Part shown: positions 21,714 to 30,533 of the stretch, one piece after another
How the letters are laid out: each line of letters begins with the position of its first letter
Numbering within the stretch: position 1 is the stretch's first letter
From: an uncultured Lachnospiraceae bacterium
GTDB taxonomy: Bacteria; Bacillota; Clostridia; Lachnospirales; Lachnospiraceae
DNA: 30,876 nucleotides
Direction: 5' to 3'
NCBI GenBank assembly: GCA_902476645.1
Contig: CABSEG010000027.1
Span: 1 to 30,876, forward strand
Translations under genes and position numbers: made by a program
Notes under the pieces: model-generated
The model's input: only the letters and a program-made list of their open reading frames with translations
What the model was told of the DNA's origin: nothing
Databases searched by the model: none

Positions 21714-21959
21714 CTATTTCTCAATGCCGGCCAATTTGAAGAGCTTTCCAACTACTTCTGTGGGCTGTGCGCCATTGTTCAGCCATTTCTTTGCCAGTTC
21801 TTCATTGATCTTGAATTCACTGGGGTCCGTGTTGGGATTGTAGGTACCGATCTCTTCGATACACTTTCCATCTCTCGGAGCTCTGGAATCAGCTACTACA
21901 ATTCTATAGAAAGGAGACTTCTTCTGTCCCATTCTTCTTAATCTGATTTTAACTGCCAT
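21714..21959 (-). CDS. rpsP: 30S ribosomal protein S16
   Basis: 81 residues with the full S16 signature: MAVKIRLRRMGQKKSPFYRIVVADSRAPRDGK, then IEEIGTYNPNTDPSEFKINEELAKKWLNNGAQPTEVV. AAGGAGGTGAAATGAA precedes the ATG at 21959. It lies between ffh (27 bp upstream) and khpA, as in most Firmicutes. Confidence 0.98.
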   Translation of the reverse strand: MAVKIRLRRMGQKKSPFYRIVVADSRAPRDGKCIEEIGTYNPNTDPSEFKINEELAKKWLNNGAQPTEVVGKLFKLAGIEK

Positions 21960-21986
21960 TTCATTTCACCTCCTTAAGGTTGTTTT

Positions 21987-23339
21987 CTATGTTAAAAAGG
22001 GAAGTTTAAACTTTCCTCTTTTACCGGATTTACCTCCCATCATACCTGGGAACTGTTTCATCATTTTTTTCATCTGCTCAAACTGCTTCACCAGCTTGTT
22101 CACTTCACTGATGTTTACGCCGGCTCCATCCGCAATCCGCTTCTTCCTGGAGGGATTGAGAATGTCCGGGTTTGCCCGCTCCTTCGGTGTCATAGAATAA
22201 ATGATCGATTCAATACGGGCCATCTGTTTTTCCTGCTCTTCCGTATCAATCTCCGGAAGTTTTCCGCCAAGTCCAGGAAGCATACTCATAACACTGCTTA
22301 AACCACCCATTTTCTTCATCTGGCTCATACTCTCCAGATAATCATCAAATCCGAATTGGGCTTTCTTAAGCTTCTGCTCCATATCTCTGGCCTTCTCCTC
22401 ATCAATATTGGCCTGAGCCTTCTCAATGAGTGTCATCACATCCCCCATTCCCAAAATGCGGGAAGCCATACGATCCGGATAGAATTGTTCCAAATCGGAG
22501 AGCTTTTCTCCCATACCCACGTACAGGATTGGCTTTCCACAGGTAGCCTTAATGGAAAGGGCTGCTCCTCCTCTGGTATCTCCATCCAGCTTGGTCAAAA
22601 TCACACCGTCAATTCCAATCTTCTGATTAAAGGTATCGGACACATTCACCGCATCCTGCCCGGTCATGGCATCCACCACCAATATGGTCTGATCCACCTC
22701 GATGGCCTCTTTGATACGCTGCAGCTCCTGCATCATGTCCTCATCCACATGCAGCCGTCCGGCTGTATCCAGAATCACCACGTTAAAACCTGCGGTTTTC
22801 GCGTGCTCTACCGCTGCTCTGGCGATGTTTACGGGATTTTGCTTTTCTCCCATGGAGAACACTTCCACCCCTTGCTTCTCCCCGTTGATCTGCAACTGTT
22901 TGATGGCTGCCGGACGATACACGTCACAAGCTACCAATAGAGGTTTTCTGCCCTTCGACTTCAGTTTTCCCGCAATCTTAGCGGTAGTAGTGGTCTTACC
23001 TGCCCCCTGAAGTCCTGCCATCATAATAACCGTTACTTCATTTCCTGGTTTTAAAGCAATCTCTGTGGTTTCAGAACCCATTAGTCTGACCAGCTCTTCA
23101 TTTACGATTTTGATTACCATCTGACCGGGATTCAGGCCGTTCATCACATCCTGTCCCACTGCCCGTTCCTGCACGGATTTGATAAACTGTTTTACCACTT
23201 TGAAGCTGACATCTGCTTCTAAAAGAGCAAGCTTTACCTCTCTCAATGCGGTCTTGACATCCGCTTCTGTCAGGCGCCCTTTCCCCCGCAGATTTTTAAA
23301 TATGTTTTGCAGTTTATCGGATAAGCTTTCAAATGCCAT
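21987..23339 (-). CDS. ffh: Signal recognition particle protein Ffh
   Basis: The SRP54 GTPase that binds signal sequences and 4.5S/6S SRP RNA and delivers nascent membrane proteins to FtsY. The 450 residues comprise an N domain (1-95), a G domain with GLQGAGKTTT at 109-118, the DTAGRLHVD and TKLDGDTRGGAA motifs, and a methionine-rich M domain with MKKMGGLSSVMSMLPGLGGK, the RNA-binding NPSRKKRIADGAG, and FEQMKKMMKQFPGMMGGK. GGAGGAG lies upstream of the ATG at 23339, 3 bp after the ylxM stop. Its receptor FtsY is encoded three genes upstream. Confidence 0.98.
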   Translation of the reverse strand: MAFESLSDKLQNIFKNLRGKGRLTEADVKTALREVKLALLEADVSFKVVKQFIKSVQERAVGQDVMNGLNPGQMVIKIVNEELVRLMGSETTEIALKPGNEVTVIMMAGLQGAGKTTTTAKIAGKLKSKGRKPLLVACDVYRPAAIKQLQINGEKQGVEVFSMGEKQNPVNIARAAVEHAKTAGFNVVILDTAGRLHVDEDMMQELQRIKEAIEVDQTILVVDAMTGQDAVNVSDTFNQKIGIDGVILTKLDGDTRGGAALSIKATCGKPILYVGMGEKLSDLEQFYPDRMASRILGMGDVMTLIEKAQANIDEEKARDMEQKLKKAQFGFDDYLESMSQMKKMGGLSSVMSMLPGLGGKLPEIDTEEQEKQMARIESIIYSMTPKERANPDILNPSRKKRIADGAGVNISEVNKLVKQFEQMKKMMKQFPGMMGGKSGKRGKFKLPFLT

Positions 23340-23342
23340 TCC

Positions 23343-23660
23343 CTATAACTCCTCCAATATCTCATCGGATAATGTTCGAATCACGTCCGGTTGATCGCAG
23401 GATCTGCGGATTTCTTCCACTTTCTTTTTCAGCTTCAGAAATTTCTCCACCAGTCTAAGCTTCTGCTCATAATCCTCCAGAATCTTATTGCATCGCTTAA
23501 TCAGGTCATAAACTCCCTGTCGGCTGATCTTTTGCGCCTCAGCCACCTCGCTGTAAGAAAGGTCATGAAAAACCACATCCTCGTAGATGTTTCTCTGGTG
23601 TTCTGTTAAGAGCTCTCCATAAAAATCATAGAGCAAGGTCTGTTCTACAATCTTCTCCAT
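23343..23660 (-). CDS. ylxM: YlxM family helix-turn-helix protein, SRP-associated
   Basis: 105 residues of the UPF0122/YlxM family, always next to ffh and in streptococci an SRP accessory factor. It has a sigma-region-4-like helix-turn-helix: LLTEHQRNIYEDVVFHDLSYSEVAEAQKISRQGVYDLIKRCNKIL. I chose the ATG at 23660 (MEKIVEQTLLYDFYGELLT), which matches the family start and follows AAAGGTGA. Frames that begin at 23681 or 23705 run through the promoter. The predicted transcription start is only about 10 nt upstream, so the leader is very short. Confidence 0.93.
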   Translation of the reverse strand: MEKIVEQTLLYDFYGELLTEHQRNIYEDVVFHDLSYSEVAEAQKISRQGVYDLIKRCNKILEDYEQKLRLVEKFLKLKKKVEEIRRSCDQPDVIRTLSDEILEEL

Positions 23661-23676
23661 TTCAATCACCTTTGCT

Positions 23677-23705
23677 ATCATATACGAATTTCCGAATTCT
23701 GTCAA
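23677..23705 (-). promoter_or_regulatory. Strong sigma-A promoter of ylxM-ffh-rpsP-khpA
   Basis: On the minus strand, consensus -35 TTGACA (23705-23700), 17-bp spacer and -10 TATGAT (23682-23677). A GTCAAG-x8-CTTGAC inverted repeat (23701-23720) overlaps the -35 box, and a GTCACGTGAC palindrome is at 23729-23738; either could be an operator. The region 23706-23785 between ilvA and this promoter has no clear terminator. Confidence 0.8.
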
Positions 23706-23785
23706 GGTTTTTTTCTTGACAAAACAACGTCACGTGACTCTTTTTACCGCTGGGGCCCGAAACTCGTGTCCGGACCTATGCCACA

Positions 23786-24997
23786 CTATAAATTTGCCCC
23801 AATCAGTTTGGGATTGTAACCATGGTGTTTCAGCGCGTTCACAATCTTGCGCTTGTGCTCTGTCCCAAAAGCTTCCATGGTAATCTTCAGCTCCACAGCT
23901 GCGTTTCTGTTTGTGCTGACAAACTGGTTGTGATCCAGCTTAATGACATTTCCCTGTTCATTTGCGATTACAGAGGCCACACGAACCAACTCCCCGGCTT
24001 TATCGGGAAGTAATACGGATACGGTAAAAATCCGGTCTCTCTGAATCAGCCCCAGCTGCACCACAGAGGACATGGTGATCACATCCATATTTCCTCCACT
24101 CAGAATGGACACGATCTTTTTCCCTTTGACATCCAAATGTTTCAGAGCCGCCACAGTCAGCAGTCCGGAATTCTCTACGATCATCTTATGGTTTTCCACC
24201 ATATCCAGAAATGCCACGATCAGCTCATCATCATTGACTGTGATAATTCCATCCAAGTTCTTTTGCAGATATGGAAAAATCTTTTCTCCCGGTGTCTTCA
24301 CAGCCGTGCCGTCGGCGATAGTGCTTACATTGGGCAAAGTCACCACCTTTCCGGCTTCTAAGGAAGCCTGCATGCAGCTGGCTCCCAAAGGCTCCACGCC
24401 AATGACCTTGATATTGGGATTCAAAAGCTTTACCAGCGTGGAAACTCCTGTGGCCAGTCCGCCGCCTCCGATGGGAACCAGAATATAATCCACCAGTGGA
24501 AGTTCCTTTACGATTTCCATCGCGATGGTTCCCTGGCCCGTTGCCACGGCCAGATCGTCGAAGGGATGGATAAAGGTCAGCCCCTCCTTTTCCGCCAGCT
24601 CATAAGCGTAGGCGCAGGCCTCGTCGTACACATCTCCGTAAAGAACCACTTCTGCTCCATAACTCTTGGTCCGATTGACCTTAATCAGCGGTGTCGTGTT
24701 CGGCATGACGATCACGGCCCTGGCCCCGAAAGCCCTGGCCGCATAGGCTACTCCCTGGGCGTGATTACCTGCGGAGGCTGTGATCAATCCCTTCTTTCTT
24801 TCCTCTTCCGGAAGCGTACTGATTTTATAGTATGCTCCCCGCACCTTGTAAGCCCCTGTCAGCTGCATATTTTCCGGCTTCATATACACTTTGTTTCCAG
24901 TCTGCTCACTGAAGTACTTGCTGTATACCAGTTTCGTCTCCTGCGTAACCTGTTTTACTACCTCCGAGGCTTCTTCAAATTTCTCTAACGTTAACAT
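23786..24997 (-). CDS. ilvA: Threonine ammonia-lyase (with C-terminal ACT domain)
   Basis: A PLP enzyme that deaminates threonine (or serine) to 2-oxobutyrate, for isoleucine synthesis or amino acid catabolism. In the 403 residues, the Schiff-base lysine is K51 in GAYKVRGAYYKIS; SAGNHAQGVA and the phosphate loop GGGGLATG follow, then SILSGGNMDVITM. A single ACT-like domain from about 325 (RIFTVSVLLPDKAGELVRVASVIANEQGN) suits allosteric control, close to the short TdcB-like class. The start is 7 bp after the ftsY stop, with GAGGAG before the ATG at 24997. It is out of place: neighbours on both sides belong to the SRP pathway. Confidence 0.94.
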   Translation of the reverse strand: MLTLEKFEEASEVVKQVTQETKLVYSKYFSEQTGNKVYMKPENMQLTGAYKVRGAYYKISTLPEEERKKGLITASAGNHAQGVAYAARAFGARAVIVMPNTTPLIKVNRTKSYGAEVVLYGDVYDEACAYAYELAEKEGLTFIHPFDDLAVATGQGTIAMEIVKELPLVDYILVPIGGGGLATGVSTLVKLLNPNIKVIGVEPLGASCMQASLEAGKVVTLPNVSTIADGTAVKTPGEKIFPYLQKNLDGIITVNDDELIVAFLDMVENHKMIVENSGLLTVAALKHLDVKGKKIVSILSGGNMDVITMSSVVQLGLIQRDRIFTVSVLLPDKAGELVRVASVIANEQGNVIKLDHNQFVSTNRNAAVELKITMEAFGTEHKRKIVNALKHHGYNPKLIGANL

Positions 24998-25004
24998 GGT
25001 TCCT

Positions 25005-25946
25005 CTACTCCTCTTCTTTCTTGTCTGCGCAAAACAGCGCGTTCACAAATTCATCTGCGTTAAACTTCTGGAGATCATCAATGCGCTCTCCCACTCCGAT
25101 ATACTTTACGGGAATGCCCAGCTCTGAATGGATTGCCACGGCAATCCCTCCCTTAGCCGTACCATCCAATTTCGTCAGAATGATTCCTGTGATATCAGCC
25201 ACCTCGCTAAATTCCCGGGCCTGGGCCAGGGCATTCTGTCCTGTAGTACCGTCCAATACCACCAGGGTTTCCCGATATGCCTCTGGATACTCCCGTTCTA
25301 TCACCCGGTTGATCTTCCCAAGCTCTGACATCAAGTTTTTCTTATTGTGCAGTCTTCCGGCCGTATCACACAGCAGCACATCCGCATTTCTGGCCTTGGC
25401 GGCCGCTATTGCGTCGTAAATCACCGAGGCCGGATCGGAACCTTCCTGACCGCCGATGATCTCCACCCCGGCCCTTCTGGCCCACTCGGTCAGTTGCTCC
25501 CCGGCAGCTGCCCGGAAGGTATCGGCCGCAGCCAGTACCACTTTCTTGCCCTGGTCCTTTAACTTTCCCGCCAGCTTGCCAACGCTTGTGGTTTTTCCCA
25601 CTCCGTTTACACCGATGACCAGCACCACAGATTTGCGGTTTTCAAACTCATAGGCAGTTTCACCCACATTCATCTGCTGCTTGATACTGTCAATCAGAAG
25701 CTGCTTACATTCCCTGGGCTCCCGAATTTTCTGCTCCTTTACCTTTTGCTTCAGATCCTCTATGATCGCTGTGGTGGCGTTGATTCCCAAATCTCCCATG
25801 ATGAGGATCTCTTCAATCTCCTCGTAGAAATCCTCGTCTATACTGGAAAAGCCACTGAAAATGGAATCAATTCCAGATACAATGTTGTCCCTCGTCTTGG
25901 TCAGACCTTCTACCAGTCGCTTAAAAAATCCCTTTTTTTCTCCCAT
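25005..25946 (-). CDS. ftsY: Signal recognition particle receptor FtsY
   Basis: A membrane-associated GTPase that docks the SRP-ribosome complex at the translocon. The 313-residue NG protein lacks a long acidic A domain, as in many Firmicutes, and begins with an amphipathic helix (MGEKKGFFKRLVEGLTKTRD). The P-loop GVNGVGKTT is at 112-120, then LAAADTFRAAAGEQL, CDTAGRLHNKKNLM and LTKLDGTAKGG. GTTAGAGGAGTAA lies before the ATG at 25946. It follows smc by 4 bp. Confidence 0.97.
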   Translation of the reverse strand: MGEKKGFFKRLVEGLTKTRDNIVSGIDSIFSGFSSIDEDFYEEIEEILIMGDLGINATTAIIEDLKQKVKEQKIREPRECKQLLIDSIKQQMNVGETAYEFENRKSVVLVIGVNGVGKTTSVGKLAGKLKDQGKKVVLAAADTFRAAAGEQLTEWARRAGVEIIGGQEGSDPASVIYDAIAAAKARNADVLLCDTAGRLHNKKNLMSELGKINRVIEREYPEAYRETLVVLDGTTGQNALAQAREFSEVADITGIILTKLDGTAKGGIAVAIHSELGIPVKYIGVGERIDDLQKFNADEFVNALFCADKKEEE

Positions 25947-25950
25947 TTTT

Positions 25951-28900
25951 TTACTCCTCTAACTCATTTTCTAATAAATTCACAGATACCAGCGCAGATA
26001 CTCCCTTCTCCTGCATGGTGATACCATAGAGACGATCTGCCACCGCCATCGTTCCCCGTCGGTGGGTGATGATGATAAACTGCGTATTTTTTGTCAGTTT
26101 GTGCAGATATCCGGCATATCTGGTCACATTAGACTCATCCAGGGCTGCTTCAATCTCATCCAGCAGACAGAAGGGAGACGGTTTTAAATTCTGTATGGCA
26201 AAAAGCAGCGCAATGGCTGTCAGAGCCTTCTCACCTCCGGACAGCTGCATCATATTCTGCAGCTTTTTTCCCGGCGGTTGGGAAATAATGCGGATACCCG
26301 CCTCCAGGATATCCTCGTCCTCCACCAGCTCCAGACTTCCCTTTCCACCTCCAAACAGTTCTTTAAAGGCTTTATCAAATTCCTTTTGTATCTGTGCAAA
26401 CTTCTCCTGGAACTGGGTTCTCATCCCAGAGTCCAGCTCCTCAATCACCTCAAGTAAAGCTTTTTCCGCCTCGATCAGATCGTCATGCTGGGTTTTTAAA
26501 AAGCTGTGCCTCTCTGAAAGCTCCTTAAAATCCTCAATGGCATTTACGTTCACATTTCCCAGGGCGCGTATCTCACCCTTCAGGTTTGCAATCTCTTTTT
26601 TCAGGTTCGGAAGATTTCCGTACTCTTCTTTCCTCAAAGGCATGGCTGCGCTGTAGGTCAGCTCGTATTCCTCCCACATATAATTAATTTGGGCATCTTT
26701 AGCTTCTTCCAGCTTTTCTCTCTGAGAATTTAACCGAAAACATTCCTTATCCAGAGCTGCCATTTGCTGGGAAAGCTCCTCTCTTTTCTGAAAAAAGGAT
26801 TTCTGGGACCGGCTTAGCGCATCTTTGGCCTCGGTCAGCTTTCTCCCCTGCTCTTCTTCTCTGTGACTGGCTATTTCAGCCTCCTCTACGGCCGTCTGTA
26901 GTTGCCGGATTTTTTTCTCCTTTTCCCCTGCCTCTCTGTCTCCGTCTTCCATTTTCTCTGCGATATCCTGTCTTTCCTGCTCCAGTTGACTTATCTCCCC
27001 GGCAATCCGGTTCAGATTCTGATTGGCAAACTCTTCTTTCTGAAGCGCCGCGGCCAGCTCTAAATGAATTTTTTCAGCCAATTGTGCTTGTTCACCCTGT
27101 TCTTTTTGCTCCTGCTCCTGGCGTTTCGTCAGCAATGCAATTTCCTCTTCCAGTTGCTTTTCCCGACCGGAAGATTCCCTTAACTCTTCCTGGATTTCCT
27201 TTTTCTCCTCTTGGATCTGCCTAACCTGACTTTCCATTTCCCCGTTTTCCTGCTTCATGCTGGCGTAGCCGTTTTTGGTTTCCTGCTGTCTGGTCTCCAG
27301 TTGTCCAAGCTCCAGTTTGGCAGTATTCTGTACAATATATTCCTTTTTTAATTTCTCATTCAGCTCTACGATCTTCTGCCGGTATTCGTTTCGTTCTCTG
27401 CGGTTTGTATCCACAGCCTCCTGCATCTCATCCAGTTCCCGTTTCAGAAAAGCTACATTCTGGCTCAACTCTTCGATCTCTCTTCTTCTTCCCAGAAGAT
27501 TACTGGTGTTTTTAAAGGCACCCCCGGTCATGGATCCTCCCGGACTTAGGGATTCGCCCTCCAGGGTAACCATCCGAAGGGTATAACGGTATTTTTTTGC
27601 AAGCCCAATGGCATGGTCGATATGATCTACCACAACGGTTCGGCCCAGCAGATACCTGGCCAGGCCCTCATATTTCTTCTGGGTCTTTACCAGAGAACTG
27701 GCCAGTCCGATGACGCCCTCTTCCCGCAGGACTTCTTCTGTGCGAAAAACGTTCTTGCCATTGATGGCCGTCAGAGGCAGAAAGGTGGCCCTTCCAAACT
27801 TATTTCTTTTCAGATACTCGATCATACGCTTGGCCGTCTGTTCATCCTCGGTGACAATATTCTGGATACTTCCCCCAAGAGCAGTCTCTATAGCGATCTC
27901 ATAGGTTTTTTCCACCTGAATCAAATCTGCCACCACGCCTAAGATGCCGTTTTCCTTCCCCTTCTGCTCCATCACCCTCCGTATACTGTTTCCGTAACCA
28001 TCATACCGCTCTGTGATGTTTTTCAGAGATTCCAGTCTGGATGCCTCTCTGTGGTAAGCCACCTGGCCAATTTCCATTTTTCTGTTCTGTTCCGCCAGTT
28101 CCCGCTGAAGTGACGTAACCCGCTCCTCATAGGACTGGCTCTCCTGGGTCAACTTTCGAATATTCTCTGTCACATTCTCATACTTTTCCCGGATCTGCTC
28201 CAGACCTTCCTCCTGCTCAGCTTCCTCGCTTTTTAAGCGGAGGATTCGCTGACTCAGCTCTGCCTTCCGAATTCCAATCTGTTCCAACATGGTGTCGTAG
28301 CGCTGGAGTCTGGCTTTCGTGGAAGCTCTCTGATTCAACAGTGCAATAATCTCATTTTTCCCCTTCTCAATCTCCTGGGCCGTATGGGAAATGCTTGCCG
28401 TAATGGCGTCCGCCTCTGCCCTGGAGTCCTCCTGGGCCTCCCTGGCAAAGGTCAATTGTTTCTCCAACTCCTCCAGGTTTTTTCTCTCCTGCTTTTTCTG
28501 GCTTTCTTTTTCCTGTAGTTCCCGTTCAATGGACTTGGTTCTGGCTTTCAAATGATCTCTGGTAGTGGTAGCCGTATTGATCTGTTCCCTCAATACATTG
28601 ATCTGCCCTTCCAGTTGCTGTCTTTGGAGGGCACTCTCGTTTGCTTTGCTCTTTTTCTCCTCAATCTGTATTTCCAGCTCCTCGATCCTTCGTTCTACCT
28701 GTTCATACTGCGTCCTGGCTTGCTCATACGCATCTCTGGTTTCTTTCAGGCTCTGGGAGGCAATCCCGGTCTTCTCCTCCACCTCCCCGGCCTGCTGTCG
28801 TATGCGTTCCATCTCCAGAAGGAATACATTTACATCGTAGTCCTTTAATTCTTCTCTCTTTTTTAAATAGGTTTTCGCCACCTCAGACTGGCGTTCCAAA

Positions 28901-29511
28901 GGCCCAAGCTGTTTTGTCAGTTCTGACAGAATGTCATTGACTCTGACCAGATTCTGACGTTCATCCTCCAGCTTCTTCTGTGCCGCACTTTTTCTTTTCT
29001 TATATTTGACAATGCCTGCAGCCTCGTCAAACAATTCTCTTCGCTCCTCCGGTTTCCCACTGAGGATTTTATCAATCTGTCCCTGTCCTATGATGGAATA
29101 ACCTTCCTTGCCGATCCCAGTGTCATAAAACAGCTCATTAACATCCTTCAGCCTGCAGGCAGTCCCATTGATCAGATATTCGCTCTCTCCGGAGCGATAT
29201 ACCCTCCTGGCAACCGTAACTTCTTTATAATCAATGGGAAGCTGGTGATCACTGTTGTCCAGGGTGATAGCCACATAGGCAAAGCCGAGGGGCTTTCTGC
29301 TTTCCGTTCCGGAAAAAATCACATCCTGCATACTGGCTCCGCGAAGCTGTTTTGCTCTCTGCTCTCCAAGCACCCAGCGCACCGCATCGCCTACATTGCT
29401 TTTTCCGCTGCCGTTTGGCCCCACGATGGCTGTGATACCATTGTGAAATTGAAATAGGATCTTATTGGCAAAAGACTTAAAGCCCTGCACCTCAATGCTT
29501 TTTAAATACAT
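25951..29511 (-). CDS. smc: Chromosome segregation ATPase SMC
   Basis: The core of the bacterial condensin, a DNA-loop-extruding ATPase acting with ScpAB. The 1186 residues hold Walker A GPNGSGKSN at 31-39, a long first coiled coil (about 170-500), a hinge (about 505-680, with a conserved GGSIQNIVTEDE and glycine-rich SPGGSMTGGAFKN), a second coiled coil rich in Glu/Gln/Lys to about 1010, the signature LSGGEKALTAIAL, and Walker B PFCLLDEIEAALDESN. Length is normal. It overlaps the rnc end by 10 bp, with the ribosome binding site GGAGG inside rnc. The rnc-smc-ftsY order is conserved in Firmicutes. Confidence 0.98.
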   Translation of the reverse strand: MYLKSIEVQGFKSFANKILFQFHNGITAIVGPNGSGKSNVGDAVRWVLGEQRAKQLRGASMQDVIFSGTESRKPLGFAYVAITLDNSDHQLPIDYKEVTVARRVYRSGESEYLINGTACRLKDVNELFYDTGIGKEGYSIIGQGQIDKILSGKPEERRELFDEAAGIVKYKKRKSAAQKKLEDERQNLVRVNDILSELTKQLGPLERQSEVAKTYLKKREELKDYDVNVFLLEMERIRQQAGEVEEKTGIASQSLKETRDAYEQARTQYEQVERRIEELEIQIEEKKSKANESALQRQQLEGQINVLREQINTATTTRDHLKARTKSIERELQEKESQKKQERKNLEELEKQLTFAREAQEDSRAEADAITASISHTAQEIEKGKNEIIALLNQRASTKARLQRYDTMLEQIGIRKAELSQRILRLKSEEAEQEEGLEQIREKYENVTENIRKLTQESQSYEERVTSLQRELAEQNRKMEIGQVAYHREASRLESLKNITERYDGYGNSIRRVMEQKGKENGILGVVADLIQVEKTYEIAIETALGGSIQNIVTEDEQTAKRMIEYLKRNKFGRATFLPLTAINGKNVFRTEEVLREEGVIGLASSLVKTQKKYEGLARYLLGRTVVVDHIDHAIGLAKKYRYTLRMVTLEGESLSPGGSMTGGAFKNTSNLLGRRREIEELSQNVAFLKRELDEMQEAVDTNRRERNEYRQKIVELNEKLKKEYIVQNTAKLELGQLETRQQETKNGYASMKQENGEMESQVRQIQEEKKEIQEELRESSGREKQLEEEIALLTKRQEQEQKEQGEQAQLAEKIHLELAAALQKEEFANQNLNRIAGEISQLEQERQDIAEKMEDGDREAGEKEKKIRQLQTAVEEAEIASHREEEQGRKLTEAKDALSRSQKSFFQKREELSQQMAALDKECFRLNSQREKLEEAKDAQINYMWEEYELTYSAAMPLRKEEYGNLPNLKKEIANLKGEIRALGNVNVNAIEDFKELSERHSFLKTQHDDLIEAEKALLEVIEELDSGMRTQFQEKFAQIQKEFDKAFKELFGGGKGSLELVEDEDILEAGIRIISQPPGKKLQNMMQLSGGEKALTAIALLFAIQNLKPSPFCLLDEIEAALDESNVTRYAGYLHKLTKNTQFIIITHRRGTMAVADRLYGITMQEKGVSALVSVNLLENELEE

Positions 29512-30215
29512 GATTCCTCCGTCTTTTCTCTTAAGCGTAAAATAGCCTTATAGGCGGCCTCCTGCTCTGCCGCCTTCTTGGTCCTGCCTTTTCCCTGGCC
29601 CTCTGGCTGTTGGTTTACCAACACTTCTACAAGAAACTGTTTGTCATGGTCCGGCCCTTCCTCTGCCACCAGTTGGTAGACAATGGAGCACTCCCTGTCC
29701 TGGGACTGAACCATTTCCTGTAAAATAGTCTTGCTATCATAAAAGAGTTGCTTATGTTCAATATCTGTCAGGATAAAACGTCTGACAAACTCTTTTGCAC
29801 TAGCAAAACCACCGTCTAAATAAATGGCTCCAATCAAAGCTTCCATGGCATCTGAGACAATGGAAGCCCTCTCTCTCCCTCCGGTACGGTCTTCCCCTTT
29901 CCCAAGCCTTAAGTAGGAGCCAAGGGAAATCTCTTTGGTGCACAGGGCAAGAGTGGGCTCACATACAATGCTGGCTCTTAACTTGGTCATATCCCCCTCG
30001 GGCATATCCGGATAATTGTGGTATAAAAATTCACTGCTGGCAGCCTCCAGCACAGCGTCCCCTAAAAATTCCAGGCGTTCGTTGTCCCGGTATCCCCGGC
30101 TTTTCTGTTCATTGGCAAAAGAGCTGTGCGTTACTGCCTGCTCAAGAAGTCCAGGATTTTGAAAGCGATATCCGATCTTTTCCTCCAGTTCCTGTAGTTT
30201 TCTTTGTTCTCTCAT
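29502..30215 (-). CDS. rnc: Ribonuclease III
   Basis: Cuts double-stranded RNA, including the rRNA precursor. The 237 residues contain the catalytic signature NERLEFLGDAVLE (E49 and D53 region), a second acidic set in SDAMEALIGAIYLDGG, and a C-terminal double-stranded RNA-binding domain from about 158 (DSKTILQEMVQSQ to GKGRTKKAAEQEAAYKAIL). AAGGAGAGGG lies before the ATG at 30215. It is separated from acpP by a hairpin and overlaps smc. Confidence 0.97.
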   Translation of the reverse strand: MREQRKLQELEEKIGYRFQNPGLLEQAVTHSSFANEQKSRGYRDNERLEFLGDAVLEAASSEFLYHNYPDMPEGDMTKLRASIVCEPTLALCTKEISLGSYLRLGKGEDRTGGRERASIVSDAMEALIGAIYLDGGFASAKEFVRRFILTDIEHKQLFYDSKTILQEMVQSQDRECSIVYQLVAEEGPDHDKQFLVEVLVNQQPEGQGKGRTKKAAEQEAAYKAILRLREKTEESCI

Positions 30216-30234
30216 CTCAGTCCCTCTCCTTTTC

Positions 30235-30266
30235 CAAAATAGAAAGGGTGCTGCATTGCAACACCC
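30235..30266 (-). terminator. Hairpin with U-rich tail between acpP and rnc
   Basis: GGGTGTTGC-AAT-GCAGCACCC forms nine pairs (one G-U) with a 3-nt loop, then TTTCTATTTT. It probably stops part of the transcripts, giving far more acyl carrier protein than RNase III. It also ends close to the rnc ribosome binding site. Confidence 0.75.
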
Positions 30267-30287
30267 TCGTTTACCTATCCGCTCAGA

Positions 30288-30518
30288 TTAATTTATAGCG
30301 TTTTTAATCTGTTCTACAGCATCTCCCACAGAAACAATTTTCTCGGCCTCTTCGTTAGGGATTTCAATGTCAAACTCCTCTTCAATACCCATGATGATCT
30401 GGAAGACATCCAGAGAATCCGCTCCCAGGTCATCCACAAACGTGGTTTCCGGCGTAATCTCATCTGCATCCACATTCAATACCTCTGCAATAATCTGCTG
30501 TAATTTTTCAAGTTCCAT
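30288..30518 (-). CDS. acpP: Acyl carrier protein
   Basis: A 76-residue acidic helical protein that carries growing fatty acyl chains on phosphopantetheine. The attachment site is S35 in DDLGADSLDVFQIIMGIEEEF. AGAGAGGATTGAGAGT precedes the ATG at 30518. The plsX stop is only 15 bp upstream, as usual in Firmicutes, so lipid precursor genes lead into rnc and smc. Confidence 0.97.
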   Translation of the reverse strand: MELEKLQQIIAEVLNVDADEITPETTFVDDLGADSLDVFQIIMGIEEEFDIEIPNEEAEKIVSVGDAVEQIKNAIN

Positions 30519-30533
30519 ACTCTCAATCCTCTC

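Noticed and set aside
21210..21941. A 243-codon open frame on the plus strand across khpA and rpsP
   Set aside because: It lies antisense to S16 and KhpA, both of which have clear family motifs and ribosome binding sites; its own sequence shows only Ser/Phe/Leu-rich antisense composition.
23729..23738. GTCACGTGAC palindrome upstream of ylxM as a separate feature
   Set aside because: Ten-base palindromes are common by chance; without a second copy or known regulator I mention it only with the promoter.
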